Assembly (NCBI GenBank): GCA_002344525.1
Contig: DDTJ01000110.1
Location: 1 to 15,249, forward strand
Length of the DNA stretch: 15,249 nucleotides
Direction of reading: 5' to 3'
Origin: Akkermansiaceae bacterium UBA2367
Lineage (GTDB): Bacteria > Verrucomicrobiota > Verrucomicrobiia > Verrucomicrobiales > DEV007
Below the pieces are notes generated by a model. The model was not told where the DNA came from, did not search any database, and worked only from the letters and a program-made list of their open reading frames with translations. The position numbers and the translations under genes are program-made. Positions 1-7,647 of the stretch are shown piece after piece. Numbering within the stretch: position 1 is the stretch's first letter; each line of letters begins with the position of its first letter.

Positions 1-1
1 G

Positions 2-1360
2 GACACCGACGGCGACGGGGAGTCCGACGGCACGGAGGTCTCCCTCGGCTACAATCCCCTGGACCCCTCCTCCAACAGCTACGGCACGGGCGGGAGCGGA
101 GCTCCGAGCACGAACGGGGACACGGACGGGGACGGCTTGAGCGACGACACCGAGACCCAGGGGATCGAGGTCTGGATCGAGCACCAATCCTACTCCCACA
201 CCGAATACTACTACAACGAGACCACCGGGGAATACGAGCCCTTCGATTTCTATAGCTATTTCAACTACCCGGAGATGGTCTATCCCGACCCTCTGAACCC
301 GGACACCGACGGCGACCTGCTCCCCGACGGGTATGAAGTGGCCATCGGGTTGAACCCGGTGTCCTCCGCCGACGGTCTCGCGGATGCGGACGGGGACGGC
401 CTCACCCGCGGCGAGGAATACCTCCTCGGCACCAGCCCATGGCATCCCGACACCGACGCCGACGGAATCGAGGACAAGATGGAGATATTGCAGGGCAGCG
501 ACCCCCTCGATCCCGATGACCCTGACAACTTAGGGGAGCCTGGTCCAGCCCCTCATCCTGGCGCAGGTGCCGATCCAGGCTCAGGCTCAGGCGAGGGTGC
601 CGATCCAGATCCCGATCCAGATCCCGGTTCAGGCACGGGCACGGATTCCAATCCAGGCTCAGGTCCGGATTCCGACCCCACCGACCCAGCCGACGTGGAC
701 GGGGACGGCCTTCCCGACGCTTGGGAAACCGCCGGGCTGGTCATCTACCACGCCTTCGAGCGCTCCGACGGCGGGGAGGAGCCCGACGCGATCTACGGGC
801 CTTGGACGCTGCTCTCCCCGTTCATCGGACTCACTTCGGACTACGACGCCGACGGCAACCCCATCTCCACCGTCGGCATGGAGGCCTGGCAGCGCGAAGT
901 CCTCTCCTTGGACACCTTCGGCAACGCCGCCCCCGCGTCGACCTACGAGCGGATGGAGCGCTACGGCACCCTAGGCGCCGACGGCGCCCCCCAGTACAAC
1001 GACGGATGGACCGTGAACGCCCTCGGCCATCTCGTGCGGGCCGGGTCGGACGACCCGACTTGGGAATGCCACTACGACGCGGAGCGGCGCTGGTGGGTCG
1101 GGGTCTCGACCGACGCCGGGGGCCGCTCGACCTGGTGGTGGGTCCACACCGACCCGGCCGCCCCCGACACCGACGGCGACGGCATCCCGGACGGCTGGGA
1201 ATACGAGCATTGGCTGCACCCCGACCTCGCCGCCGACGCCGCGCTGGACCCCGACGGGGACGGGCTCGACAACCTCGCCGAACACCTCGCCGGGACCGAC
1301 CCTTGGCGGGCGGACACCGACGGGGACGGGTATTCCGACGGGGTGGAGGTCGCGCAAGGC
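2..1360 (+). repeat. TSP3-type calcium-binding repeats within the toxin stalk
   Basis: Acidic repeats of the form D-x-D-x-D-G-x-x-D occur at about bases 2, 119, 302, 383, 449, 692, 1166, 1250 and 1313, encoding for example DTDGDLLPDGYE, DTDGDGIPDGWE and DTDGDGYSDGVE. In the thrombospondin type 3 family such loops bind Ca2+ and form an extended rigid stalk. Between copies five and six lies a low-complexity linker encoding repeated Pro-Asp and Gly-Ser pairs. Part of it is two perfect tandem 12-bp units (GATCCAGATCCC, 602-613 and 614-625), which could slip and vary in length. Confidence 0.85.
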
Positions 1361-4300
1361 AGCGACCCGCTCGATCCCCTCGACCCGCACCTGCCCCCGG
1401 CGGAGGGGGGCGTGGCGCCCCCCGGAGACGCCCCCGCCGTCCTCGGTCGCACGGCCACGCTCTCCGCGGGCGGCGCGGCTCCGACCATGCTGCCCGGGGA
1501 ACCCGGCCCCGGTGGAGGGGGAGGTGTCGCGAGCACCCCCCTGCCCCGCGCGCCGCTGCCCGGCGGGGGCTCCGGCCCCGGCGCGGGACCCGGCTCGGGG
1601 ACGACCCCCGACACCGGGGCCGGCAACGGCGACCTCGGCGGCCAGCTCTATCTGGAGCACCGGTATATGAGCCGCGGCTACGGCCGGGACTGGGAGGCGG
1701 TGGGAATAGGCGGCTCAAGCGGCGAATGGCGGGTGGTGATCGGCATCGACGGGGAGCAGAGCTTGGAATGGGTCGTCACCTCCTCCTCCGGCCCACCTCC
1801 CCCCGAGGGGGAGGAGAATGGGGAGAAGAAGTACAGCGCGTCGGCGGTTTGGATGGTCGGGGGGGAGCGCCTCGTGGAGGAAGGGGAGTTCGCCACCTTC
1901 CAAGGGGCTCGGGAACGGGCGGGGCAGTTCCATCGCATCCCCTCGCGCACGGAATGGGAAACCTACATGGCTTCGGAATTATCGCCCGTGTCCCGCTTCG
2001 CCGCCCATCCGTACTTGGGCGAGGACCAGCCTGGCGGCGGCTCGGGGACTCTCGTGGAGGCGAGGCTGGTGAGGCGGGCCTCCCCGTCCGGCCCCTATCT
2101 GAACGTGGTGGAGCCGGTGAAGCGCACCTTCCTGAAGGTCTCGCACAGGCATCCGCTGCCCGGCGAGGGGGCGCCCTCTGCCGAGACGGTCACCGACAGC
2201 GTCGAGATCGTGACCTTGGAGATCCCGGCGGGGGCGGCGAAGTCCAGCGAGGACAACTGGGCCCCGAATCCCGCCGGGATGCTCTCGGCGGGGATCAGGG
2301 AGGGATACGAGACCTCGGTGCGCCTCCTGCCCGTGGAGATAGACTTTATCAGCCGGAATCCAGCCACTGGAGCATTCGAAAACCTCGGCGGAGTCGTTCC
2401 AGAGTCCAGGCCAACTCCCGACGTCAATATCCAGGTCGAAAATGTCCAGCTCATCGGAACAGGTGGATTGCAATTCACCGTGTCAGGGACCGTAACGGAT
2501 CCCTTCGCTGGCTTGCTTCAGGGAAGCGGCCCTCAGTCCGCCAAGATTCTTTTCGATGGCGAGGTGCTCGAAACCGTTCCGCTGACGGGAGACGGCGGCG
2601 GCACCGTCGCGGTGTGGCAACCCAATGCGAGCCAATCCAGTTTCACTCGCACGATATCCATTCCGGCAGTGCGGGCCGGTCCCCACGTGGTCAGGGTTCA
2701 CACCACCGCCAATTCAGCGAACGAGGTCGGCTGGGATCAGGCAACCGTCGTCGTCCGAAAGTCCGGCCTGCCGTTTGGCGGTCAGACTCCGCTATCAGGC
2801 AACCAGCCGCCCGAGGCCTACCCCGACTATGTTCCTGTCACCATCGCATTCAGCGGCACACTTTCCGACACCAACGAAGACACCATTTCACTGACGCAAA
2901 GCGGCACACCGAGCGTCTCTCTGAGCGAGCCTCCCACGTCGCCGTCGGCGCTCGTATTCTCAGGCGGGTCGGAAACCTTGCAAACGTCCGTTGAGTTCGA
3001 TACCGCTCCAACGTTCGACGCAGCGCTGGCCGACGTCATCCAAGCCACCGCCGAGATCACGATGGCCTCCGGGGCGCTTGCCCGCATATCGGGATTCTGG
3101 ACGGAAACGGGAGCGGACACGAAGATATTCAGCCCCTCATCGTTCAGATACTTGTTCGACGCAAATCCAGCGGCCCAGCCGGCCCAGCTTGTCGTGGACT
3201 CCGTCCAGCATTCGGCCAGGCAGCACACGGGTTCCCTCACCCCTTTCGTGGTGCGCATCAAGGTTCCTGAATTCATCGCCGAGATGCTGACTCAGCCCGA
3301 CGCTCCGTTTTCCATCCATGCGGGCGGTCAGGAGGCATCCGTGATCCGTAGCGACAACTTCAATGTCGGGAGCCCCCCGCCAAGCGGCATGGCTTCCCTG
3401 TTCCTGGCCCAGAACAACCAGCCCCGGGTCTTTGCCGCAGTGGAGGAGCGCCAAGGCGACCTGCTGCCGACCGGAGCGTTCCAGGCAGGCGGGTTCAAAG
3501 TGGGTTTGAAAGATCCAAGCGGAGACGTCACGCCCCTCTCCGAAGCCCCCATTCTCGAAGAGGACGGCCCGCATGCATCGGCATCGGGGGCTGGCAGCGG
3601 TGCCTCCAGCGAAGATTACGATTTGGCCGAGGTGATGCTATGGCTCGCCGTGCTGGACGAGATGGCGGATGGCAGGCTGATGGCCCTGCTGGAAGCCTAT
3701 GAAGCGCTGGGGGCGGACAAATTCAAAGTGGAGCTTGCCAGCCTGTGGTTCTGGTCGGGGGGGCACCGCATCCTCAACTCGAAGCTGGAAAGCAACATCG
3801 ACAACGGCACCCCCCTGACCATCCAGATCGACGACGACTTCCCGTCCGCCGCGCACGCCGCCCAAGCCCTCGCCACCGCGCTGCTGGAGGTGAAAGGGGA
3901 GGCTTGGAGGACGGACTATGCCAATGTGGAATACGACGACACCGGGATTGCCAATTATCAGGCCATCTTCGCCCGCATGGCCGTCGCCCTGGACTATGTG
4001 GCGACCGCCGCCCAGATCGGAATCAGCCTCAACGAGGCGGGGGACTGGATTCTCACGGTCCCCGAGATCGTCGGCAGCATCCAGGACGGCAAGCACAAGC
4101 AGGCCGCCATCCAGAGCGCGGCGATGGTCATCCCCTTCGTCGCGGCCGTGGTGATCAAGAAAGGAGTCGGCTTGAAGCTAAGCGGCACCACCGGCGAGAT
4201 CATCGAGCTTCCGGACGAGGTGCTGGAGGCCTTCGCGGCGGCGCGAGCGGTCGCAAAGAGCGCGGACAGCGCCGCGGCCTCCCGCCTGGAGGCGATGAAG

Positions 4301-4744
4301 GTCTTGCGTCCGTTGCTCGAAAGCGGGCAGATCAGCCGGGAGGTGATGAGATTGCTCGTCAGGAACGGGTTCTTCTTCGTTTCAAACTCATCGTCTCGCT
4401 CTTTCATGAGGAAATCTCTGGGAGTGGAGAATTTCCCGAACTCGATCGCCCATCATGATTTGCCAATCGCCAAGCGATTCCACGAGAACTTCTTATTGGC
4501 AGGATTGGACCCGAACGACCCTGCTTTTGGCCGTGTGGTGGACAAGGCGACGCACGACCTGTGGCACAACGGAAAGGACATCGCTCATGGCGGGGCTTTC
4601 AATAAGGTTTGGGATGATTTCTTCCAAGCAACCGAAAATGCAACGGCAACGCAGATTCTGGATAAACTCACTGAGATCAGATCCGGAAAAATATATCGGA
4701 TTCCAGTTAAGAACGGACAACTTAAAGACTTCAGTTTTAAATGA
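2..4744 (+). CDS. Polymorphic toxin with TSP3-repeat stalk and C-terminal HNH-like nuclease domain (5' partial)
   Basis: The frame is open from base 2, so the true start lies outside the window; the TTG at 137 lies inside a repeat and is not a real start. 1580 residues are visible (numbered from base 2). Residues 1-450 carry about nine TSP3 repeats of the DTDGDGxxDxxE type, which bind calcium in this family, split by a Pro/Asp/Gly/Ser linker (about 175-230). A Gly/Pro-rich stretch follows, then beta-rich, possibly Ig-like segments (about 800-1190), a helical part from about 1205, and a hydrophobic segment near 1372-1386. The last ~110 residues contain IAHHDLP (H1484, H1485), GLDPNDP, H1518, H1522 and GGAFNKVW (N1534, W1537). 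This pattern fits AHH/DUF2380-like HNH (treble-clef) nuclease tips of polymorphic toxins. The stop overlaps the next gene as ATGA, typical of a toxin/immunity pair. Nuclease activity and export route are inferred. The domain family could be a relative rather than AHH proper. Confidence 0.75.
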   Translation, partial: DTDGDGESDGTEVSLGYNPLDPSSNSYGTGGSGAPSTNGDTDGDGLSDDTETQGIEVWIEHQSYSHTEYYYNETTGEYEPFDFYSYFNYPEMVYPDPLNPDTDGDLLPDGYEVAIGLNPVSSADGLADADGDGLTRGEEYLLGTSPWHPDTDADGIEDKMEILQGSDPLDPDDPDNLGEPGPAPHPGAGADPGSGSGEGADPDPDPDPGSGTGTDSNPGSGPDSDPTDPADVDGDGLPDAWETAGLVIYHAFERSDGGEEPDAIYGPWTLLSPFIGLTSDYDADGNPISTVGMEAWQREVLSLDTFGNAAPASTYERMERYGTLGADGAPQYNDGWTVNALGHLVRAGSDDPTWECHYDAERRWWVGVSTDAGGRSTWWWVHTDPAAPDTDGDGIPDGWEYEHWLHPDLAADAALDPDGDGLDNLAEHLAGTDPWRADTDGDGYSDGVEVAQGSDPLDPLDPHLPPAEGGVAPPGDAPAVLGRTATLSAGGAAPTMLPGEPGPGGGGGVASTPLPRAPLPGGGSGPGAGPGSGTTPDTGAGNGDLGGQLYLEHRYMSRGYGRDWEAVGIGGSSGEWRVVIGIDGEQSLEWVVTSSSGPPPPEGEENGEKKYSASAVWMVGGERLVEEGEFATFQGARERAGQFHRIPSRTEWETYMASELSPVSRFAAHPYLGEDQPGGGSGTLVEARLVRRASPSGPYLNVVEPVKRTFLKVSHRHPLPGEGAPSAETVTDSVEIVTLEIPAGAAKSSEDNWAPNPAGMLSAGIREGYETSVRLLPVEIDFISRNPATGAFENLGGVVPESRPTPDVNIQVENVQLIGTGGLQFTVSGTVTDPFAGLLQGSGPQSAKILFDGEVLETVPLTGDGGGTVAVWQPNASQSSFTRTISIPAVRAGPHVVRVHTTANSANEVGWDQATVVVRKSGLPFGGQTPLSGNQPPEAYPDYVPVTIAFSGTLSDTNEDTISLTQSGTPSVSLSEPPTSPSALVFSGGSETLQTSVEFDTAPTFDAALADVIQATAEITMASGALARISGFWTETGADTKIFSPSSFRYLFDANPAAQPAQLVVDSVQHSARQHTGSLTPFVVRIKVPEFIAEMLTQPDAPFSIHAGGQEASVIRSDNFNVGSPPPSGMASLFLAQNNQPRVFAAVEERQGDLLPTGAFQAGGFKVGLKDPSGDVTPLSEAPILEEDGPHASASGAGSGASSEDYDLAEVMLWLAVLDEMADGRLMALLEAYEALGADKFKVELASLWFWSGGHRILNSKLESNIDNGTPLTIQIDDDFPSAAHAAQALATALLEVKGEAWRTDYANVEYDDTGIANYQAIFARMAVALDYVATAAQIGISLNEAGDWILTVPEIVGSIQDGKHKQAAIQSAAMVIPFVAAVVIKKGVGLKLSGTTGEIIELPDEVLEAFAAARAVAKSADSAAASRLEAMKVLRPLLESGQISREVMRLLVRNGFFFVSNSSSRSFMRKSLGVENFPNSIAHHDLPIAKRFHENFLLAGLDPNDPAFGRVVDKATHDLWHNGKDIAHGGAFNKVWDDFFQATENATATQILDKLTEIRSGKIYRIPVKNGQLKDFSFK

Positions 4745-5400
4745 TGAAATTCTATCATATTGGACCAAAAAACTACTCGCCGAACGCCGGATTGAGAGGG
4801 GAACGCAGAGGCGATATAGTAAATGGAGATCGAATAGTGAAGAGCATCATTCCAGGCAGCTATGAGATTGACGTATGGGAGCCGGGGAGACGGTGGCCGG
4901 ACTTGTTGTATTCCCTTGATTGCATGCTCTGGTCCGAGCGTTTGGTGAAGGCATTCCGAGAAACAGGGCTGGCGGGGGTTGGATTCCATCCTCAGAAGCT
5001 GCGAAATGTGGATTCCAAAGTGCTGCAACGACTGCCCGACCCACATTACCACTGGGCGCATGCGCTCACGGGCATTCCTGCGGTGCCGGGCGATCTGGAG
5101 CATTATCCCAAGACGGAGGATGGCTACATCGATACGGACGCGATCGACGTGGGCCTTGTCGAACCCTATCGGATCGACCCCGATACGGGGTTCTACGACC
5201 TGTCCAAGAAGGCGGGCGCTTGCCTGTGGAAGTTCGATTTCTCGCAGTGGCAGGGGGCGGACCTGTTCTACATTTCCACCGTGAACACCCGCTACAGATA
5301 TTGCACCCAGCGGCTCAAAGATTTGGTCGAATCGAACAAATTCACGAATTTTCGATTCGCCGGAGCGATCAATCCGGAGGGCGACTGGTTCTTCACGTAG
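4741..5400 (+). CDS. Predicted immunity protein, Imm11 (DUF1629)-like
   Basis: A 219-residue soluble protein with no signal peptide. It begins MMKFYHIGP, then has PDLLYSLDCMLWSERLVKAF (53-72), GVGFHPQKL (79-87), a second half with GACLWKF (159-165), ADLFYIST (173-180), and ends RLKDLVE...FTNFRFAG (191-208). The order 'short N-terminal strand, SERLVKAF helix, GVxFHP strand, late helix and FRF strand' fits the Imm11/DUF1629 immunity family as I remember it. The start codon overlaps the stop of the upstream toxin gene (ATGA), so the two are translationally coupled; the adjacent ATG at 4744 is an equally possible start. By context it should bind and neutralise the toxin tip. Its base composition is lower in GC than the toxin stalk, matching the toxin tip. 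The family call is from pattern only; the immunity role is inferred from position. Confidence 0.72.
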   Translation: MMKFYHIGPKNYSPNAGLRGERRGDIVNGDRIVKSIIPGSYEIDVWEPGRRWPDLLYSLDCMLWSERLVKAFRETGLAGVGFHPQKLRNVDSKVLQRLPDPHYHWAHALTGIPAVPGDLEHYPKTEDGYIDTDAIDVGLVEPYRIDPDTGFYDLSKKAGACLWKFDFSQWQGADLFYISTVNTRYRYCTQRLKDLVESNKFTNFRFAGAINPEGDWFFT

Positions 5401-5430
5401 GCTCATGCGGGAGACGGGAGACGGGCAACA

Positions 5431-5460
5431 GGGTCAGGGAACCAATTTCAAATTTGACAG
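5431..5460 (+). repeat. GGGTCAG box 1 with AAATTT-rich tail
   Basis: GGGTCAGG at 5431-5438 is preceded by GAGACGGG words and followed by AATTTCAAATTTGACAG. Box 2 has the same order (GAGACGG, GGGTCAGG, then CAAATATCAAAT). Short GGGTCAG-plus-AT-rich ends are, to my recollection, common near REP-associated (Y1) transposase elements, but no such transposase is seen here. Confidence 0.4.
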
Positions 5461-5730
5461 CCGCCCAAGCGGGGCAAGGCGCAGTTCCGGGGTCTGCCCC
5501 CTTGGCTCCAGCGAAGCTCTCCTTTGCCCCCGTCCCCCTGCGTGCGGCCGTCGTTCGTGTACACACCATGCCTTCAAGCGACCTCCCCCGGGGTTCCGGC
5601 GCCCGCGCTTCGCGCGCGCGTCCGGCCCCCCGCGGCAGGGACCGCCTTTGAGCTTCAAGTGCCGCGTGCTGACGCGACCCTTGCCGAACGAGCCCTATCG
5701 CAGTTGGTTCTTGGCCGTCTTCCAGACCGG

Positions 5731-5760
5731 GAGACGGGGTCAGGCTGCAAATATCAAATA
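5731..5760 (+). repeat. GGGTCAG box 2 with CAAATATCAAAT tail
   Basis: GAGACGGGGTCAGG at 5731-5744, then CTGCAAATATCAAATA. It shares the GAGACGGG prefix, the GGGTCAGG core and the CAAAT.TCAAAT tail with box 1, about 300 bases upstream, so the 5431-5760 segment is bounded by two direct copies. Confidence 0.4.
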
Positions 5761-5851
5761 ACGGCGATCCCCGATCCCCCCTCGCTCGTCCCCCGGCTGG
5801 CGCGGATCGTCGGCCACCCGGGTCGGGGAGCAAACGACCGGCCTGTCACGC

Positions 5852-5914
5852 CCCGTGCTGATGAGGTGCCGTTTGCGGCTTCGCCGGTTGTGGAAAACGG
5901 GCACCTCGCACGGG
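5852..5914. repeat. Long imperfect hairpin
   Basis: CCCGTG (5852-5857) pairs with CACGGG (5909-5914). After a 5-base bulge, GAGGTGCC (5863-5870) pairs perfectly with GGCACCTC (5900-5907), and GTTT (5871-5874) with AAAC (5895-5898) across a one-base bulge. The apical part adds CGGC/GCCG (5876-5879 with 5883-5886). In all about 22 pairs in 63 bases. No T-run follows, so it is not a standard intrinsic terminator. It could be a REP-like element or part of a structured RNA. Confidence 0.5.
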
Positions 5915-6491
5915 TCGCGCCAGGCCTCGCGCGGGGGTGGTTCGGTAGGCGGTCGCTGGGCTTCCGGCCTTCACTCAGCGGCTCGCTGCGCTTCGCCACA
6001 TCGTTGCGGCCTCCAGCCGCTCCCTTCGTTGTGTTGGCGGCGGTCGTCGCGTCCTCTCCGGCCAACGCTCCTTCGTCGCTCTGCGGTCGTTCCTCCCTTG
6101 TGTCCTCCGTCCGCTCCTCCCTCCTTTCGCTGCGGCGTGTGTGGGCGTGCGGCGCCGCTACCAGCGCCTTGCGGCGTGTTGTTTTTTGAGGGTGCCCGCC
6201 CCCGCCTCCGCTTGTCCCGTTTATGAGGGTGGCTGGCGAAGGGTCGGACGATCCACAGCGGATCACGCGCCATCAACAAAGCCAGCCGCCGCAGGCGGGG
6301 GCAGGGACGCTTCGGCCTCCGGCATGGCACCATGCTGCGGGGTGCCTGCGCTCCTTCGTCGCTGCGGCAGTCCGCCTCCCCGGCCCTCGCTCCGCTCGCC
6401 TCCTCGCATCGTGCCACGCCTCCGGCCTCCGCAGGTGCTCCGGGAAACGGGAAAAGGGGTCAGATAACATGAAAGAGAGCTGGATCGGGCG

Positions 6492-6513
6492 TCGAGGGGC
6501 GAGTTACCCTCGA
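6492..6513 (+). repeat. Hairpin just upstream of the transposase start
   Basis: TCGAGGG (6492-6498) pairs perfectly with CCCTCGA (6507-6513) around an 8-base loop. It ends 4 bases before the transposase ATG at 6518, so in an mRNA it would mask the ribosome-binding region. This may limit translation of the recombinase, as often happens in insertion sequences, or favour the internal ATG at 6551. It could also be part of a left-end guide RNA. Confidence 0.45.
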
Positions 6514-6517
6514 GTCG

Positions 6518-7630
6518 ATGAAAACCAACACCCAATCCAGCTCCACGCCCATGTTATTCGCAGGCATCGACTACCACAAGCGCTACAGCGTCATCCACGT
6601 CATGGACGCGGACGGCGCGACCGTGAAGAAGGGCCGCGTCGAACCCAACAGCCTCGGCGGCTTCGCAGGCTTCTTCTCGTGCTTTCCGAAGGGGAGCGTC
6701 CGGGCCGTCTTCGAGTCCTCGATGAACTGGGGCTACCTCTGCGACCTCCTCCATGAGGTCGAGGCGGTCGCCGACGTGACCCTCGCCAACCCCTGCAAAA
6801 CGCGCGTCATCGCCGAGGCCAAGATCAAGACCGACAAGATCGACGCCCGCTGGCTGGCCGTCCTCCACCGGGGCGACCTCATCGCCGAGTCGCACGCCTC
6901 CTCCGCCAAGGCCCGCCACCTCAAGGAGCTGCTGCGCCAGCGCTGCTTCTTCGTGCGGCAGCGCACCGCCATCCGCAACCGGGTGCATGTGCTGCTGGGC
7001 ACGCAGCGCAACCTGGAGATGCCGCAAGTCAGCGACCTCTTCGGCAGGAAGGGCATGGAGGCGTTGCGCAAGCTGCGCCTCGACCAGCCGCACCGCCAGT
7101 TCATGCTCCAGCAGGATCTCGACCTGCTCAAGGAGCTGGAGGCCCGCGTCAAGGAGGACGAGAAGGCCCTCGCAGGGGAGTTCGACGGCGGCGGCGACTA
7201 CGGCCTCGTCCTGAGCGTCCCCGGGATCGGCCCCATCACCGGCGCGGTGATCCTCAGCGAGATCGACGGCATCGCCCGTTTCCCCAGCGCCAAGAAGCTG
7301 CTTGGCTACGCGGGGCTGGCCCCGACAACCTCCAGCAGCGGCGGCAAGACCTACCACGGCAAGATGATCCGCTTGTGCAACAAGTGGCTGAAGTGGGCCT
7401 TCGTCGAGGCGGCGTGGGTGGCGGTGGGCTGCGACGCCTACTTCGGGGGCATCTACCGCAGGGCGCGCGACCGGGGCAAGGGGGCCAACACCGCCATCAC
7501 CATCGTGGCCTCGCGCATGGCGACCATCGTCTTCCACCTGCTCAAGGAGCAGCGCCCTTTCGAGCCTTTTCCGCCCAAAGCGAGCGAAAACCCCGGCCGC
7601 CCTGTTGGTTCACTGGCTGGCGGCGGCTGA
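6518..7630 (+). CDS. IS110-family transposase (DEDD recombinase)
   Basis: A 370-residue protein of normal family length that appears intact. The N-terminal RuvC-like DEDD domain shows AGIDYHK (D18), VFESSMNWG (E66) and KTDKIDARWLA (D106, D109). A coiled-coil region follows (about 130-220). The C-terminal transposase domain has SVPGIGPITGAVILSEI (233-249), FPSAKKLLGYAGLAPTTSSSGG (255-276) with the expected catalytic serine at S272-S274, and KWLKWAFVEAAW. IS110 recombinases insert at specific targets without conventional end repeats, guided by an element-encoded non-coding RNA. The start at 6518 has no clear Shine-Dalgarno sequence and sits behind a hairpin; ATG 6551 (MLFAGIDYHK) is a good alternative because many relatives start there. 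I cannot assign the IS110 versus IS1111 subgroup securely. Confidence 0.93.
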   Translation: MKTNTQSSSTPMLFAGIDYHKRYSVIHVMDADGATVKKGRVEPNSLGGFAGFFSCFPKGSVRAVFESSMNWGYLCDLLHEVEAVADVTLANPCKTRVIAEAKIKTDKIDARWLAVLHRGDLIAESHASSAKARHLKELLRQRCFFVRQRTAIRNRVHVLLGTQRNLEMPQVSDLFGRKGMEALRKLRLDQPHRQFMLQQDLDLLKELEARVKEDEKALAGEFDGGGDYGLVLSVPGIGPITGAVILSEIDGIARFPSAKKLLGYAGLAPTTSSSGGKTYHGKMIRLCNKWLKWAFVEAAWVAVGCDAYFGGIYRRARDRGKGANTAITIVASRMATIVFHLLKEQRPFEPFPPKASENPGRPVGSLAGGG

Positions 7631-7647
7631 CGCCACCGCCGAGCCTT

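Larger units (their letters stand above)
5401..6517. other. Structured non-coding block, probably mobile-element derived
   Basis: About 1.1 kb between the immunity gene and the transposase. Open frames run across it on both strands, but their translations are low-complexity Arg/Pro/Ala/Ser without domain patterns, so I call no gene. It contains three same-orientation GGGTCAG boxes (5431, 5737, 6457), several hairpins, a 15-bp direct repeat (CGCTCCTTCGTCGCT at 6066-6080 and 6349-6363), and pyrimidine-rich stretches built from CGCTCC/CTTCGC words. The character resembles the non-coding debris around REP-associated or IS elements. Relics of older insertions or a structured RNA are both possible. 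Confidence 0.5.

Noticed and set aside
137..145. TTG at 137 as the start of the toxin gene
   Set aside because: The same frame is open to base 2 and encodes two more TSP3 motifs upstream, so the codon is internal.
721..2994. 757-residue plus-strand open frame inside the toxin gene
   Set aside because: Arg/Pro-rich translation without domains, in the +2 frame of a clearly coding, very GC-rich gene.
5858..5898. Hammerhead ribozyme core (CTGATGAG followed by GAAA)
   Set aside because: The bases after CTGATGA pair with a segment beyond GAAA, so stem II cannot close next to GAAA and the three-stem core does not form.
5524..6266. Several open frames on both strands in the non-coding block
   Set aside because: Low-complexity translations, mutually overlapping, no domain or signal peptide, and they cross strong hairpins.
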